Source of the DNA: JBDGPU01 sp042219525
GTDB taxonomy: Archaea; Halobacteriota; Halobacteria; Halobacteriales; Haloferacaceae
Assembly (NCBI GenBank): GCA_042219525.1
Contig: JBDGPU010000009.1
Coordinates: forward strand, 13,420-77,419
Direction of reading: 5' to 3'
Length of the DNA stretch: 64,000 bases
The position numbers were made by a program, and so were the translations under genes. Every line of letters starts with the position of its first letter. The stretch's first letter is position 1. The notes beneath the pieces are model-generated. The model searched no databases. It was not told the origin of the DNA and saw only the letters and a list, made by a program, of their open reading frames with translations. Below are positions 32,040-40,629 of this stretch, piece by piece.

Positions 32040-33215
32040 ATGACTGATGCGTACGTCGTCGGGGCCGGGCAGTCACCCTTCGGCGCCTTCCCCGACGAGA
32101 CCTATCGGTCGCTGTTCGACACCGCCTTCGAGCGCACGCTCGCGAGCGTCGACGACGACCTGGATCCGGATCGGATCGACGAAGCGTACCTCGGGACGCT
32201 CGGCGTCGGCGGCCGCCAGATCGGCCTGAGTGCGCCGGCGGTGACCGAGCACGTCGGGCTCCACGGCATCCCGACGACGCGCGTGGAGAACGCCTGCGCG
32301 GCCAGCGGCTACGCCCTCCGTAGCGCGGTCGCGGCGGTCGAGTCCGGGATGGCCGACCTCGTGCTCGCCGGCGGCTACGAGGTGATGACGGACACGAGCG
32401 CCGACCGGACGAAGTACTGGCTCGGCGTCAGCGGCGAGACCGAGTGGGAGCGCCTCTCCGGGACGACCTTCGCGGGCGTCTACGCCCAGATGGCGGCCGC
32501 GCACATGGAGGCGTACGACACGACGAAGGACGACCTCTCCCGCGTGGCGGTGAAGAACCACGGCAACGGCGCCGAGAACCCGGACGCCCATCTCGGCTTC
32601 GACTGCTCAATGGAGGACGCGATGGACGCGGGCACCGTCGCCGACCCGCTCAACCTCTTCCACTGCTGTCCGACGAGCGACGGCGCCAGCGCGGTCCTCG
32701 TCGCCAGCGAGGACGTCGCCCGCGAACTGAGCGACGACCCGATCCGCGTGGCCGGCGTCGGCGCCGCGAGCGGGCAGGTCGGCCTGTTCCAGCGCCCGGA
32801 CCTCACCTCCATTCCGGCGAGTCAGAAAGCGGCCGAGCAGGCCTACGAGATGGCCGGCGTCGGCCCGGACGACCTCGACTTCGCCGAGGTTCACGACTGC
32901 TTCGCCATCGCGGAGCTACTCGCGTACGAGGACCTCGGCTTCTGCGAACCTGGCGAGGCCGGCGAACTCCTCCGCAACGGGGAAACCGACCCGGACGGCC
33001 GGCTGCCGGTCAACACCTCCGGCGGCCTGAAGTCGAAGGGCCATCCGATCGGCGCGACGGGGACCGGCCAGGTCGTCGAGGCGTTCAAACAGCTCCGCGG
33101 GAAGGCCGCGGTCCAGACCGACGACCCGGTTCGCGGCCTCACGCACAACGTCGGCGGCTCCGGTGGCGGCGTGACAGTTCACATCTTCGAACGCGCCGAG
33201 GAGGTGGACTCGTGA
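32040..33215 (+). CDS. Thiolase-family protein (acetyl-CoA C-acyltransferase / SCP2-thiolase type)
   Basis: 391 residues. The nucleophilic Cys lies in VENACAASGYALRS (about residue 84), the activating His in EVHDCFAIAELLAY, and the C-terminal KSKGHPIGATGTGQ carries the family's GHP motif. The CxG proton-donating Cys of classic thiolases is not seen at the end (NVGGSGGGVTVH), as in archaeal thiolases that work with a partner. It overlaps the next gene by four bases (GTGA). Archaeal acetoacetyl-CoA thiolase with HMG-CoA synthase and a DUF35 protein form a complex in the mevalonate pathway, and this pair may be a paralogous version serving acyl-CoA metabolism with the downstream dehydrogenase and hydratase. 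Confidence 0.9.
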   Translation: MTDAYVVGAGQSPFGAFPDETYRSLFDTAFERTLASVDDDLDPDRIDEAYLGTLGVGGRQIGLSAPAVTEHVGLHGIPTTRVENACAASGYALRSAVAAVESGMADLVLAGGYEVMTDTSADRTKYWLGVSGETEWERLSGTTFAGVYAQMAAAHMEAYDTTKDDLSRVAVKNHGNGAENPDAHLGFDCSMEDAMDAGTVADPLNLFHCCPTSDGASAVLVASEDVARELSDDPIRVAGVGAASGQVGLFQRPDLTSIPASQKAAEQAYEMAGVGPDDLDFAEVHDCFAIAELLAYEDLGFCEPGEAGELLRNGETDPDGRLPVNTSGGLKSKGHPIGATGTGQVVEAFKQLRGKAAVQTDDPVRGLTHNVGGSGGGVTVHIFERAEEVDS

Positions 33216-34699
33216 CCCGCGGTATTCGCGCGGCCGGCGTCGCGCTCCCGCGCTATCGACTCCCGAGCGACGAGGTCACGGACGCCTGGGGGACGTTCAA
33301 CGCCGCCGGCGTCGATGCCGTCGCCGTCCCCAGCGCCGACGAGGACGCGGTCACGCTGGGTATCGCCGCAGCGCGACGCGCGCTCGCGAACGCCGGTTCC
33401 GTTGCGGCCTCGATCGATGCCGTCGCCGACCAGGTGGCGACGCTCTCGGTCGCGACGACGACCCCGCCGCTGGCGGAGGAGGCGTACGCCCCCCGGATCG
33501 CGACGGCCCTTGGCCTCCCGGACGACGTGCGCTCGTGGCACCACGGCCAGTCGACCGCGGCAGGCGCGGATGCGCTCCAGACCGCTCTGGACGCGGACGG
33601 CCTCGCGCTCGCCGTCGTCGCCGACGCGCCCAGAGGCGACCCCGCGGACGAGGACCACGCGTTCGGCGCCGGCGCCGCGGCGTTCCTCGTCGGCGACGAC
33701 GCGCCCGTGACCTGTGAAGCGGTCGGCGCCGCAACCGCGGAGGCGCCCGGGATCCGCTACCGCGAGTCCGGCAGCGAGCGGGTGACCTCGCTCGGCGTCA
33801 CGGAGTACGAGCGGTCGACGGTCAAGGCCCAGCTCCGGAGCGCGGTCGCGCAGGTCGCGACCGACTCCGACGGGGTCCGGGCCGCGGCGCTGTACCAGCC
33901 GAACGGGGCGCTTCCGTACCGCGTTGCCGGCGAGGGTGCGCTCACCGCCGAGGCCGTCGCGGCCGGAACCGTCGCGGACAGCGTCGGCGATCTCGGTGCG
34001 GCGGGGACCGCGGTCGGACTGGTCGCCGCGCTGGAAAGCGGGAGCGGCGACGGCGACGACAGCGACGAGCCCGCCGACGTCGTCGCCGGCTGGTTCGGCG
34101 GCGGATCGAACGCGGTCGCGATGCGCTTCGCGGGCACCCTCGACTCCGCGGAAGCCGACGCCGTCGACGGCGGCGAGACGGTCGAGTACGCGACGTACCT
34201 CCGCAAGCGCGGGTTCGTCGGCGAAGGCGACGTCGCCGGCGGCGGCGCGAACGTCTCCCTGCCGACCTACCAGCGCACGCTCCCGAGCCGCTACGCGCGG
34301 ACGGCGGGCCGGTGCCGGAACTGCGGCGCGCTCTCGTTCCCCGGTGAAGGAGCCTGCGGCGCCTGCCACGAGCGGAAGACGCTGGAGCGCGTCCGGCTCG
34401 CCCGGGAGGGGACCGTCGCGACGCGGACCGTCATCGGGCAGGGTGGCGCGCCACCCGAGTTCGCCGAACTGCAGCAGCGGGAGGGGAGCTACGGCGTCGT
34501 CGTCGTCGACCTGCCGGCTCGTGGGTCCACCGGCGGCGGCGAGGCCGGGGCGGACGCAACCGTCCGTCTACCCGCGCAGGTGACCGACTGCGACCCGACC
34601 GAGGTCGAGATCGGTGACACAGTCCGGGCCGTGATCCGCCGAATCTACACGCAGGACGGCGTGCCCCGATACGGCGCGAAGTTCGTGCCGGTGGAGTAG
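33212..34699 (+). CDS. HMG-CoA synthase-like protein fused to a DUF35 zinc-ribbon/OB domain
   Basis: 495 residues starting at a GTG that overlaps the thiolase stop. Residues 1-355 have the weakly conserved thiolase/HMG-CoA-synthase fold (GIRAAGVALPRYRLPSDEV at the start, GQSTAAGADALQ in place of the usual Cys loop, so the catalytic Cys may be missing). The C-terminal part is a DUF35 domain: four cysteines in GRCRNCGALSFPG and GACGACHERK, then an OB fold (YGVVVVDLPARG). DUF35 proteins bridge thiolase and synthase and bind CoA. The fused form suggests a scaffold or acyl-CoA carrier partner for the thiolase, not a regular mevalonate enzyme. Confidence 0.8.
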   Translation: MTRGIRAAGVALPRYRLPSDEVTDAWGTFNAAGVDAVAVPSADEDAVTLGIAAARRALANAGSVAASIDAVADQVATLSVATTTPPLAEEAYAPRIATALGLPDDVRSWHHGQSTAAGADALQTALDADGLALAVVADAPRGDPADEDHAFGAGAAAFLVGDDAPVTCEAVGAATAEAPGIRYRESGSERVTSLGVTEYERSTVKAQLRSAVAQVATDSDGVRAAALYQPNGALPYRVAGEGALTAEAVAAGTVADSVGDLGAAGTAVGLVAALESGSGDGDDSDEPADVVAGWFGGGSNAVAMRFAGTLDSAEADAVDGGETVEYATYLRKRGFVGEGDVAGGGANVSLPTYQRTLPSRYARTAGRCRNCGALSFPGEGACGACHERKTLERVRLAREGTVATRTVIGQGGAPPEFAELQQREGSYGVVVVDLPARGSTGGGEAGADATVRLPAQVTDCDPTEVEIGDTVRAVIRRIYTQDGVPRYGAKFVPVE

Positions 34700-34774
34700 C
34701 CGAGACGGCGATGGCGGTTCGGACGATGGCCGCGAGGCCGGGATTTACAGTACCCCCTTCCCATCGTCCGAGCG

Positions 34775-35656
34775 ATGGACGTCTGTGTACTCGGCGCCGG
34801 CACGATGGGCCAGGGGATCGCCCACGCGTCGGCGACGGCTGGCCACGAGGTACGGTTACGGGACGTCGAACAGGAGTACGTCGACGAGGGGGTCGCGGCG
34901 ATCCGGTCGACGCTGGACGGCGGCGTCGAGCACGACAAGCTGACGCCGGCGGAAGCCGACGCGGCCTTCGACCGGATCGAGGGGTACACGGATCTCGCGC
35001 CGGCGGTCGAGGGAGCCGACCTCGTCGTCGAGGCCGTGCCGGAGGACGTCGACCTCAAGCAGGAGACGTTCGCCGAGGTGGAGACCCACGCGAGCGACGA
35101 CGTCGTCGTCGCGACGAACACGTCTTCGATCTCGGTGACGGAGATCGCCAGCGCCCTCGACTCGCCGGACCGAGCCATCGGGCTCCACTTCTTCAACCCC
35201 GTTCACGTCATGGACCTCGTCGAGGTCGTCGTCGCGGAACAGACCGACGACGCGACCGTCGACTTCGCTCACGAGTTCGTCGCGAGCATCGAGAAGACGG
35301 CCGTCGAAGTCGCGGACACGCCGGGCTTCGCCTCCTCGCGACTCGGCGTCGCGCTCGGCTGTGAGGCGATGCGGATGGTCGAAGAGGGCGTCGCGAGCGT
35401 CGACGACGTCGACGAGGCGATGGAACTCGGCTACAGCCACCCGGTCGGCCCGCTCGAACTGACGGACATCGTCGGGCTCGACGTTCGGCTCGACATCCTG
35501 GAGTACCTTCGCGAGGAACTCGGCGAGCGCTTCCGGCCGCCCCAGGTGCTCAAGCGGAAGGTCCGCGCCGGCAAGCTCGGCAAGAAGACCGGTGAGGGCT
35601 TCTACGTCTGGGAGGACGGCGAGGCCGTTCGCCCGGCCGGGGAGGTGGCAGAATGA
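34775..35656 (+). CDS. 3-hydroxyacyl-CoA dehydrogenase
   Basis: 293 residues. The Rossmann fold begins VLGAGTMGQGIAHASATAGH. Catalytic residues are in NTSSISVTEIA and the HFFNPVHVMDLVEVV stretch (catalytic His with Glu in EVV), and the C-terminal dimer domain contains GYSHPVGPLELTDIVGLD. It oxidises (S)-3-hydroxyacyl-CoA with NAD in beta-oxidation or a reversed butanoyl-CoA route. It overlaps the hydratase gene by ATGA (35653) and follows the thiolase/DUF35 pair by 75 bp. Together they form a beta-oxidation-like operon. Confidence 0.95.
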   Translation: MDVCVLGAGTMGQGIAHASATAGHEVRLRDVEQEYVDEGVAAIRSTLDGGVEHDKLTPAEADAAFDRIEGYTDLAPAVEGADLVVEAVPEDVDLKQETFAEVETHASDDVVVATNTSSISVTEIASALDSPDRAIGLHFFNPVHVMDLVEVVVAEQTDDATVDFAHEFVASIEKTAVEVADTPGFASSRLGVALGCEAMRMVEEGVASVDDVDEAMELGYSHPVGPLELTDIVGLDVRLDILEYLREELGERFRPPQVLKRKVRAGKLGKKTGEGFYVWEDGEAVRPAGEVAE

Positions 35657-36492
35657 GCAGCAGGGGTGATGGCGACGACGGCGGCGACACCGCGGACCTC
35701 CACGCCGACGACTGCGAGACGGTTCGGGTCGACGCCGACGACGCCGCGCACGTCGTCACGGTCACGATCGACCGCCCGGACGCGCGCAACGCGCTCGACG
35801 CGCAGGTCCGGTCGGAGCTCAAGCGCGTCTGCGGGCGGATCGAGGACAGTGACGCGCGCGTCGTCGTGCTCACCGGCGCGCGCGAGGCCAACGCGTTCGT
35901 CGCGGGCGCGGACGTCGAGGAACTCCGCGAGCGCGACACCTTCGAGCAGCGCGAGGCGAGCCGTCGCCCGCGCGTCTACGAGGCCGTCGCCGGGCTCCCG
36001 CAACCGGTCATCGCCGCGGTCAACGGCCACGCGCTCGGCGGCGGCTGCGAGCTGGCGCTCGCCTGCGACGTCCGGGTCGCACACGAGCAGGCGAAACTCG
36101 GCCAGCCCGAGATCGGACTCGGACTCATTCCGGGCGGCGGCGGCACCCAGCGGCTCCCGCGACTCGTCGGCGAGGGCCAGGCGATGCGGCTGATCCTTTC
36201 CGGCGAGCTCGTCGACGCCGAGGAGGCGGCCGACATCGGACTCGTGGAGTTCGTCTGCGAGGACGGCGAGTTCGAGGACCGCGTCGACGAGCTGGCGACG
36301 AACATCGCCGACCACAGCCCGCTCGCGTTGGATCTGGGCAAGGAAGCGGTCAAGGCGAGTAGCCGGATGGGCCTCGACGAGGGGCTCGACTACGAGGCGA
36401 ACCTGTTCTTCCAGCTGTTCGCCAGCGAGGACAAAAACGAGGGCATCGACGCGTTCTTCGAGGACCGCGAGCCGGAGTGGGAAGGGGAGTAG
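35653..36492 (+). CDS. Enoyl-CoA hydratase/isomerase
   Basis: 279 residues. After a non-conserved acidic N-terminus of about 25 residues the crotonase fold is complete: RPDARNALDAQVRSEL, the oxyanion hole AFVAGADVEEL and GHALGGGCELALACD, and the catalytic Glu region LGQPEIGLGLIPGGGGTQRL. It hydrates trans-2-enoyl-CoA. Translationally coupled to the 3-hydroxyacyl-CoA dehydrogenase. Confidence 0.95.
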   Translation: MSSRGDGDDGGDTADLHADDCETVRVDADDAAHVVTVTIDRPDARNALDAQVRSELKRVCGRIEDSDARVVVLTGAREANAFVAGADVEELRERDTFEQREASRRPRVYEAVAGLPQPVIAAVNGHALGGGCELALACDVRVAHEQAKLGQPEIGLGLIPGGGGTQRLPRLVGEGQAMRLILSGELVDAEEAADIGLVEFVCEDGEFEDRVDELATNIADHSPLALDLGKEAVKASSRMGLDEGLDYEANLFFQLFASEDKNEGIDAFFEDREPEWEGE

Positions 36493-36542
36493 GTCGCCCG
36501 GTCCGTCGACACTTCTTTGCCAATTGCTGGACATTTCGTGGC

Positions 36543-37958
36543 ATGTCACGTGAACCCGACCCGACGCCACACGACTCCATCGGGGACATCGAGGAATTCC
36601 TCGACAGGAAGCGGGTAGCGCAGGACATTCCGGGCCTGAGCGTCGCACTGTTCGACCGGGATGACGTTTTTCACGCGATCGGAATGGGAGCGCGGGAGAT
36701 CGAATCGCAGTCCCCGGCGACGGCCGACACCCGGTACAGCATCGCCTCGGTCACCAAGGTGTTCACCGCCGTGGCAGTGTTACAGCAGGTCGAGCGCGAC
36801 GTGCTCTCTCTCGACGACGAGATCCGCGAGTACGTCAACTTCTGGACAGACGTCCCCGGCGATCCGATCACCGTGGCGGAGCTGCTCTCGCACTCCTCGG
36901 GCATGCCGACGGATTACGCCGGGTCGCGGGAGCTTCTGTTCGCCGACGCGCCGCCGACGAGCCCGATACTGACGCGAGCTGACGACCGCCGTCACGCCAA
37001 TGGCGCCGCCGACCGTCGACTGCCCGACCACGAGACCTACATGTACAGTAACCGTGGGTACCAGATCCTCGGGGAGATCGTCGAGGCCGTCACAGACACC
37101 GATTTCGCCGAGTACGTCGAGGCGGAGATATTCGCCCCGCTTGGGATGGACCGCTCACAGGTCGGCTACGGCGAGCTCTCGACGCTGGGCGAGGACACGG
37201 CGATGGGGTACGTCATCGAGGACGGCGAGCCGGTCGCCAACTCGCACGACCTGAACGCCGAGATTCGCACCCCGCACTCGGGCGGCGGTATCCTGAGCTC
37301 CGTTCGTGACCTGGCGACGTTCGGGCGCTGCCTCCTGAGCGACGGCTCCCTCGACGAGACGGAGCTACTCTCCCCGGAGTCCATCGCCGGGATGGAAGCG
37401 TATCAGTCGCCCACGTTCGAGACCATCGACGGACGGGCCATCGGCTACGGCTACGGGCTGCGGATTCAGTAGCTCGCGGGCGAGCGACTCGTCGGCCATA
37501 CTGGGACTGCTCCGGGGATTTCCCGGGCGTACCTGGGGCTGTTACCCGGGATCGATCTCGGCGTTGCACTCGCCGTGAATACCTCGTCGGCGTCGATCGG
37601 GACGATCGGTCAGGGTGTGCTGGCCATCGCTGCCGGCGAATCACCCCGGGAGGTCGTCCCGACGCTGGCACTGCGGAACAAACTCGAACGGGTTTCGGGG
37701 ACGTACGAGGGGTACAGGGGTGGGGAAACGGTGCGCGTGACGGTTGCGGACCCCCCGACACACGTCGTCATCTCCTACGAAGACGGCCCCGACTGGGAGT
37801 TTCCGGCGTTTCCCGAGTCGGTCGCGCACGACGACTACCGGTTCTACCGAGTCCGCGAGAACGGGATCCGGGAGCCGGTCGTGTTCGCGGCGACGGACGA
37901 CGGGCTGGAGCTTCGCTGCAACGTGGACAGGCTGGTCCGGGTCGACGGCAGCGCGTAG
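36543..37958 (+). pseudogene. Serine hydrolase / beta-lactamase family, interrupted by in-frame TAG
   Basis: The first part (309 codons, ATG at 36543) has the SxxK nucleophile in YSIASVTKVF, the catalytic YSN in MYSNRGYQIL and ends YGYGLRIQ, then TAG at 37470-37472. Reading straight on in the same frame, 161 further codons are open and family-like: LAGERLVGHTGTAPG (the HxG motif that completes the active site), SRAYLGLLPG and VALAVNTSS, then a C-terminal lipocalin-like domain ending at 37958. So the whole gene is 472 codons with a single amber codon. It is a nonsense mutation, a sequencing error or readthrough. The upstream piece alone lacks the HxG motif and should be inactive. Confidence 0.85.
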
Positions 37959-37985
37959 CCGCTCGGTTACGAGCGCGTCCCGTTT

Positions 37986-38639
37986 CTATCCGGGGCCAAG
38001 CGCCGCGATGTCGGCCCCGACCGTCGCCAGCGCGTCCGCGGGGTTCGGGTCGCTGTCGGCCAGATGTGTGTAGTGGTGGGTCGGAACGTCCTCCAGTGCC
38101 GCCGTGATGGCCTCGCTATACGTCTCGACGCCCGACTCCGTCGGGTCCTCGCCGCCCCAGACGTCACGGATGACCGTCATCGAGTCGATGCGGACCTCCA
38201 GCTGCTGGGGGTCATAGCGAGCCAGCAGCTCGGCGAGCCCGAGCTGGAGGGCGACGTACTCCGCGGTGTTGTTCCCAGCCCGAGAGCCGACGGGGCGACC
38301 GAGACGGGCGAGCTCGTTCTCCGCAGCGTCCTTGATGACGGCGCCCGCGCCGGCGGGACCGGGGTTGCCGCGGGAACTACCGTCGACGTAGAGAACGAAG
38401 CCGTCGCTGGTCGGTTCGGGGACTGCTGGGCGGGCGAGTCCCGACTCCAGGAGGCCGTCGAGCGCGCGCCGCAGTTCGGCTGGCGTGGTGTCTGGTTCGA
38501 AGAGGCCGCCGTAGCCGGGCACGGCGTCGTCGACGGCGTCAGTGGCGGCCGCCATCTCGTAGCGGACGTCCGCGAGCACCTCGTCGACGCGCGTCGCGAG
38601 CGGCGAGAGGTGTTCGACCGGGAGGGCGTCGTCGGTCAC
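37986..38639 (-). CDS. rnhA: Ribonuclease HI
   Basis: 217 residues. An N-terminal haloarchaeal extension of about 75 residues precedes the RNase H fold. Catalytic acidic residues are in VLYVDGSSRGNPGPAG (D), NNTAEYVALQLGLA (E), VRIDSMTVIRDVWGG (D) and the C-terminal LADSDPNPADALATVGAD. It degrades RNA in RNA-DNA hybrids. Convergent with the interrupted beta-lactamase gene, 27 bp apart. Confidence 0.93.
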   Translation of the reverse strand: MTDDALPVEHLSPLATRVDEVLADVRYEMAAATDAVDDAVPGYGGLFEPDTTPAELRRALDGLLESGLARPAVPEPTSDGFVLYVDGSSRGNPGPAGAGAVIKDAAENELARLGRPVGSRAGNNTAEYVALQLGLAELLARYDPQQLEVRIDSMTVIRDVWGGEDPTESGVETYSEAITAALEDVPTHHYTHLADSDPNPADALATVGADIAALGPG

Positions 38640-38867
38640 ACCGCTTTCACCCCCGAGGGTCGGTGCCGGACCCCCTTCCCCTCGCGCCCGGACGCGCTGA
38701 TTGGCTGGTTGGGCCGCTGCATGGGAGCACTAGACGCTGGAGCGGCATAACCGCTTCAGGTAGTGGGTCGTCTCCCACCAGTCGCTGACTCGCAACTCGG
38801 CGCGCTCCGAGAAGCAGGAGCGACGTCGGTGACCGCTCGGGCTACCGACGACCCCGTGTTCGTGCAC

Positions 38868-40100
38868 TCAGTCCGCCGATCCCGGGAACTCCGGCGGCTC
38901 CGCTGATCCGGGTGGCACTTCGGCGCCGCGCTCCTCCGGCGTGAGGTAACACTGCGGGTCGGGCGCGGTCAGGCTGTCGCTGGCGGCCAGCGCGCGGAGG
39001 CGGGAGCCGCCGCGACAGACGGACCGGTACGCGCAGTCGGCGCACTTGCCCGTCAGCCGGCCCTCCCGGTCACGGAGGAAGTTCAGGAGTGGGTTCGTCT
39101 CGTCTTCCCAGATCTCGCTGAACGGGCGGTCGCGGACGTTGCCGAGGCTGTACCCCTGCCAGAACTGCGTCGGGTGGACGTTCCCCTGGTAGTCGACGTC
39201 GGCGACGCGCTCGCCGGCCGGGTCGCCGCCGTTGCGCTGGAGGTACTCGTGGATCCGGCGGGCGTGGGCCTCGCCGAACTCCTCGCGGGCGTACTCCACG
39301 AGGAAGGCGCCGTCGACGTAGTTGCCGACGAGCAGCGTCTCGATCTCCTCGCCGGCCGCGTGGTACTCGCGCGTGAGGTCACAGAGTCGGCGGATAGCGG
39401 CGCGCTTCTCGTCGGGGTCGAGGTCGGCGTCAGCGATGTCGGCACCGCGACCGCCGTAATCGAGGTGATAGAAGCAGAAGCGGTCGACGCCGACGTCGGT
39501 GAGGAGGTCGACGATGCCCTCCATGTCCGGGGCCGTGCGCTCGGTGATGGTGTAGCGGAGGCCGGTCTTGATCCCCGCGTCGAGGCAGGTTTCGATCCCC
39601 TCGACGGCGGCGTCGAACGCGCCCTCGCGGCCCCGGAAGGCGTCGTTGCGCTCGCGACGGCCGTCGACGGAGACACCGACGTACTGGAGCCCGGCGGCCC
39701 GGAGCGCCTCGACCTTCTCGGCGGTCAGCAGCGTGCCGTTCGTGGAGAGGACGGGGCGGATCCCCTTGTCGAGCGCGTACGCGACCAGTTCCGGGAGGTC
39801 CTCCCGCATCGTCGGTTCGCCGCCCGAGAACAGGAGGACGGGGATTCCATAGTCCGCGAGGTCGTCGATGAGACCCCTCGCCTCGGCCGTCGACAGCTCG
39901 CCGGGGGCCGGTTCCGACTGCGCGGCCGCGTAGCAGTGCTCGCAGTGGAGGTTACACCGCTTGGTCACGTTCCAGACGACCACGGGGCGTTGCTGCTTCC
40001 GTTCGCGGATCTGGGGTTTCGCCGATTCGTCCGCCGCGTCGTATCGGAGACCGTCGCCCTCGGCGTCGAGGTCACAGAGGAGTTTGCTGATCGAGATCAT
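38868..40100 (-). CDS. Radical SAM/SPASM protein, AhbC/AhbD- or RiPP-maturase-like
   Basis: 410 residues from the ATG ending at 40100 (MISISKLLCDLDAEGDGLRY). The 4Fe-4S SAM motif is NVTKRCNLHCEHCYAAAQ (C50, C54, C57). The fold continues through FSGGEPTMREDL and LSTNGTLLTAEKV, and a C-terminal SPASM-like cluster KCADCAYRSVCRGGSRLRA plus a last Cys (DPQCYL) would bind auxiliary Fe-S. It resembles haem-pathway AhbC/AhbD (alternative haem biosynthesis) and peptide-modifying rSAM enzymes. The partner gene at 40118 follows closely upstream and supports a dedicated substrate protein. Overlap with haem synthesis would suit the respiratory setting; which of the two roles it has is open. Confidence 0.85.
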   Translation of the reverse strand: MISISKLLCDLDAEGDGLRYDAADESAKPQIRERKQQRPVVVWNVTKRCNLHCEHCYAAAQSEPAPGELSTAEARGLIDDLADYGIPVLLFSGGEPTMREDLPELVAYALDKGIRPVLSTNGTLLTAEKVEALRAAGLQYVGVSVDGRRERNDAFRGREGAFDAAVEGIETCLDAGIKTGLRYTITERTAPDMEGIVDLLTDVGVDRFCFYHLDYGGRGADIADADLDPDEKRAAIRRLCDLTREYHAAGEEIETLLVGNYVDGAFLVEYAREEFGEAHARRIHEYLQRNGGDPAGERVADVDYQGNVHPTQFWQGYSLGNVRDRPFSEIWEDETNPLLNFLRDREGRLTGKCADCAYRSVCRGGSRLRALAASDSLTAPDPQCYLTPEERGAEVPPGSAEPPEFPGSAD

Positions 40101-40117
40101 TGGTGGTGAGTCGGCGA

Positions 40118-40507
40118 TTACAGCTCCCGCACGCGCGGTTCGACGTCGGCGTCGGCGTCGGCGTCGCCGGCCGGTACGTCGGTTCCCTCGTCCGTCGTCG
40201 GGTACTCGTCGTCCGCGAGGGAGGCGTTCTCCGGGTTCGGGGGCTCGTCTTCCCGTGCATCGGATTCGTCGAGCTCGTGTGCTGAAAAGCGGTGAACGGC
40301 CGCGGCCGGACAGATCCAGACGTCGGATGCGTACCACGAGAAGAGCCGGGCAGCGTGCTCGTGGGCCGCTTCCGGCGTCGCGGCACTGACGCTGCCGACG
40401 TGCCGGAGCCGGTCGTCACGGTCGGACCGGACGAACACCTCCCATTCGGCGAGGTCGTCGCCGCGCGGTGCGTCTCCGTTCGGCGTGCGTGTAGGACGTT
40501 CGACCAT
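40118..40507 (-). CDS. Htur_1727-family rSAM-partnered small protein (candidate RiPP or PaaB-like)
   Basis: 129 residues from the ATG ending at 40507. Residues 18-75 (EWEVFVRSDRDDRLRHVGSV, AATPEAAHEHAARLF, VWICPAAAVHRFSA) form a PaaB/EthD-like small fold used by the family that annotation databases call Htur_1727-type rSAM-partnered candidate RiPP. Residues 80-129 are an acidic, low-complexity tail (DADADADVEPRVREL). Its stop is 17 bp before the rSAM start, so the two are co-transcribed. A box at 40572 lies 65 bp upstream. The family name rests on my memory of the sequence pattern. If it is a substrate, a Cys-containing segment (WICP) is the only unusual residue set. Confidence 0.65.
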   Translation of the reverse strand: MVERPTRTPNGDAPRGDDLAEWEVFVRSDRDDRLRHVGSVSAATPEAAHEHAARLFSWYASDVWICPAAAVHRFSAHELDESDAREDEPPNPENASLADDEYPTTDEGTDVPAGDADADADVEPRVREL

Positions 40508-40571
40508 ACTCGGGGTTCCTCGCGAAGCCGCTAAAGGGACCGTTGCGTTCCAGCACCCGTAGAATCCGGCA

Positions 40572-40583
40572 CGAACACGTTCG
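40572..40583. promoter_or_regulatory. Exact CGAA-N4-TTCG element between divergent rSAM units
   Basis: CGAACACGTTCG lies 47 bp before the plus-strand rSAM start (40630) and 65 bp before the minus-strand partner gene (40507). One palindrome again separates divergent genes. Confidence 0.8.
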
Positions 40584-40629
40584 GCGAATCCCCGATGGCG
40601 TGGGGGAGCCAACCGCCGACCACGCCAGC

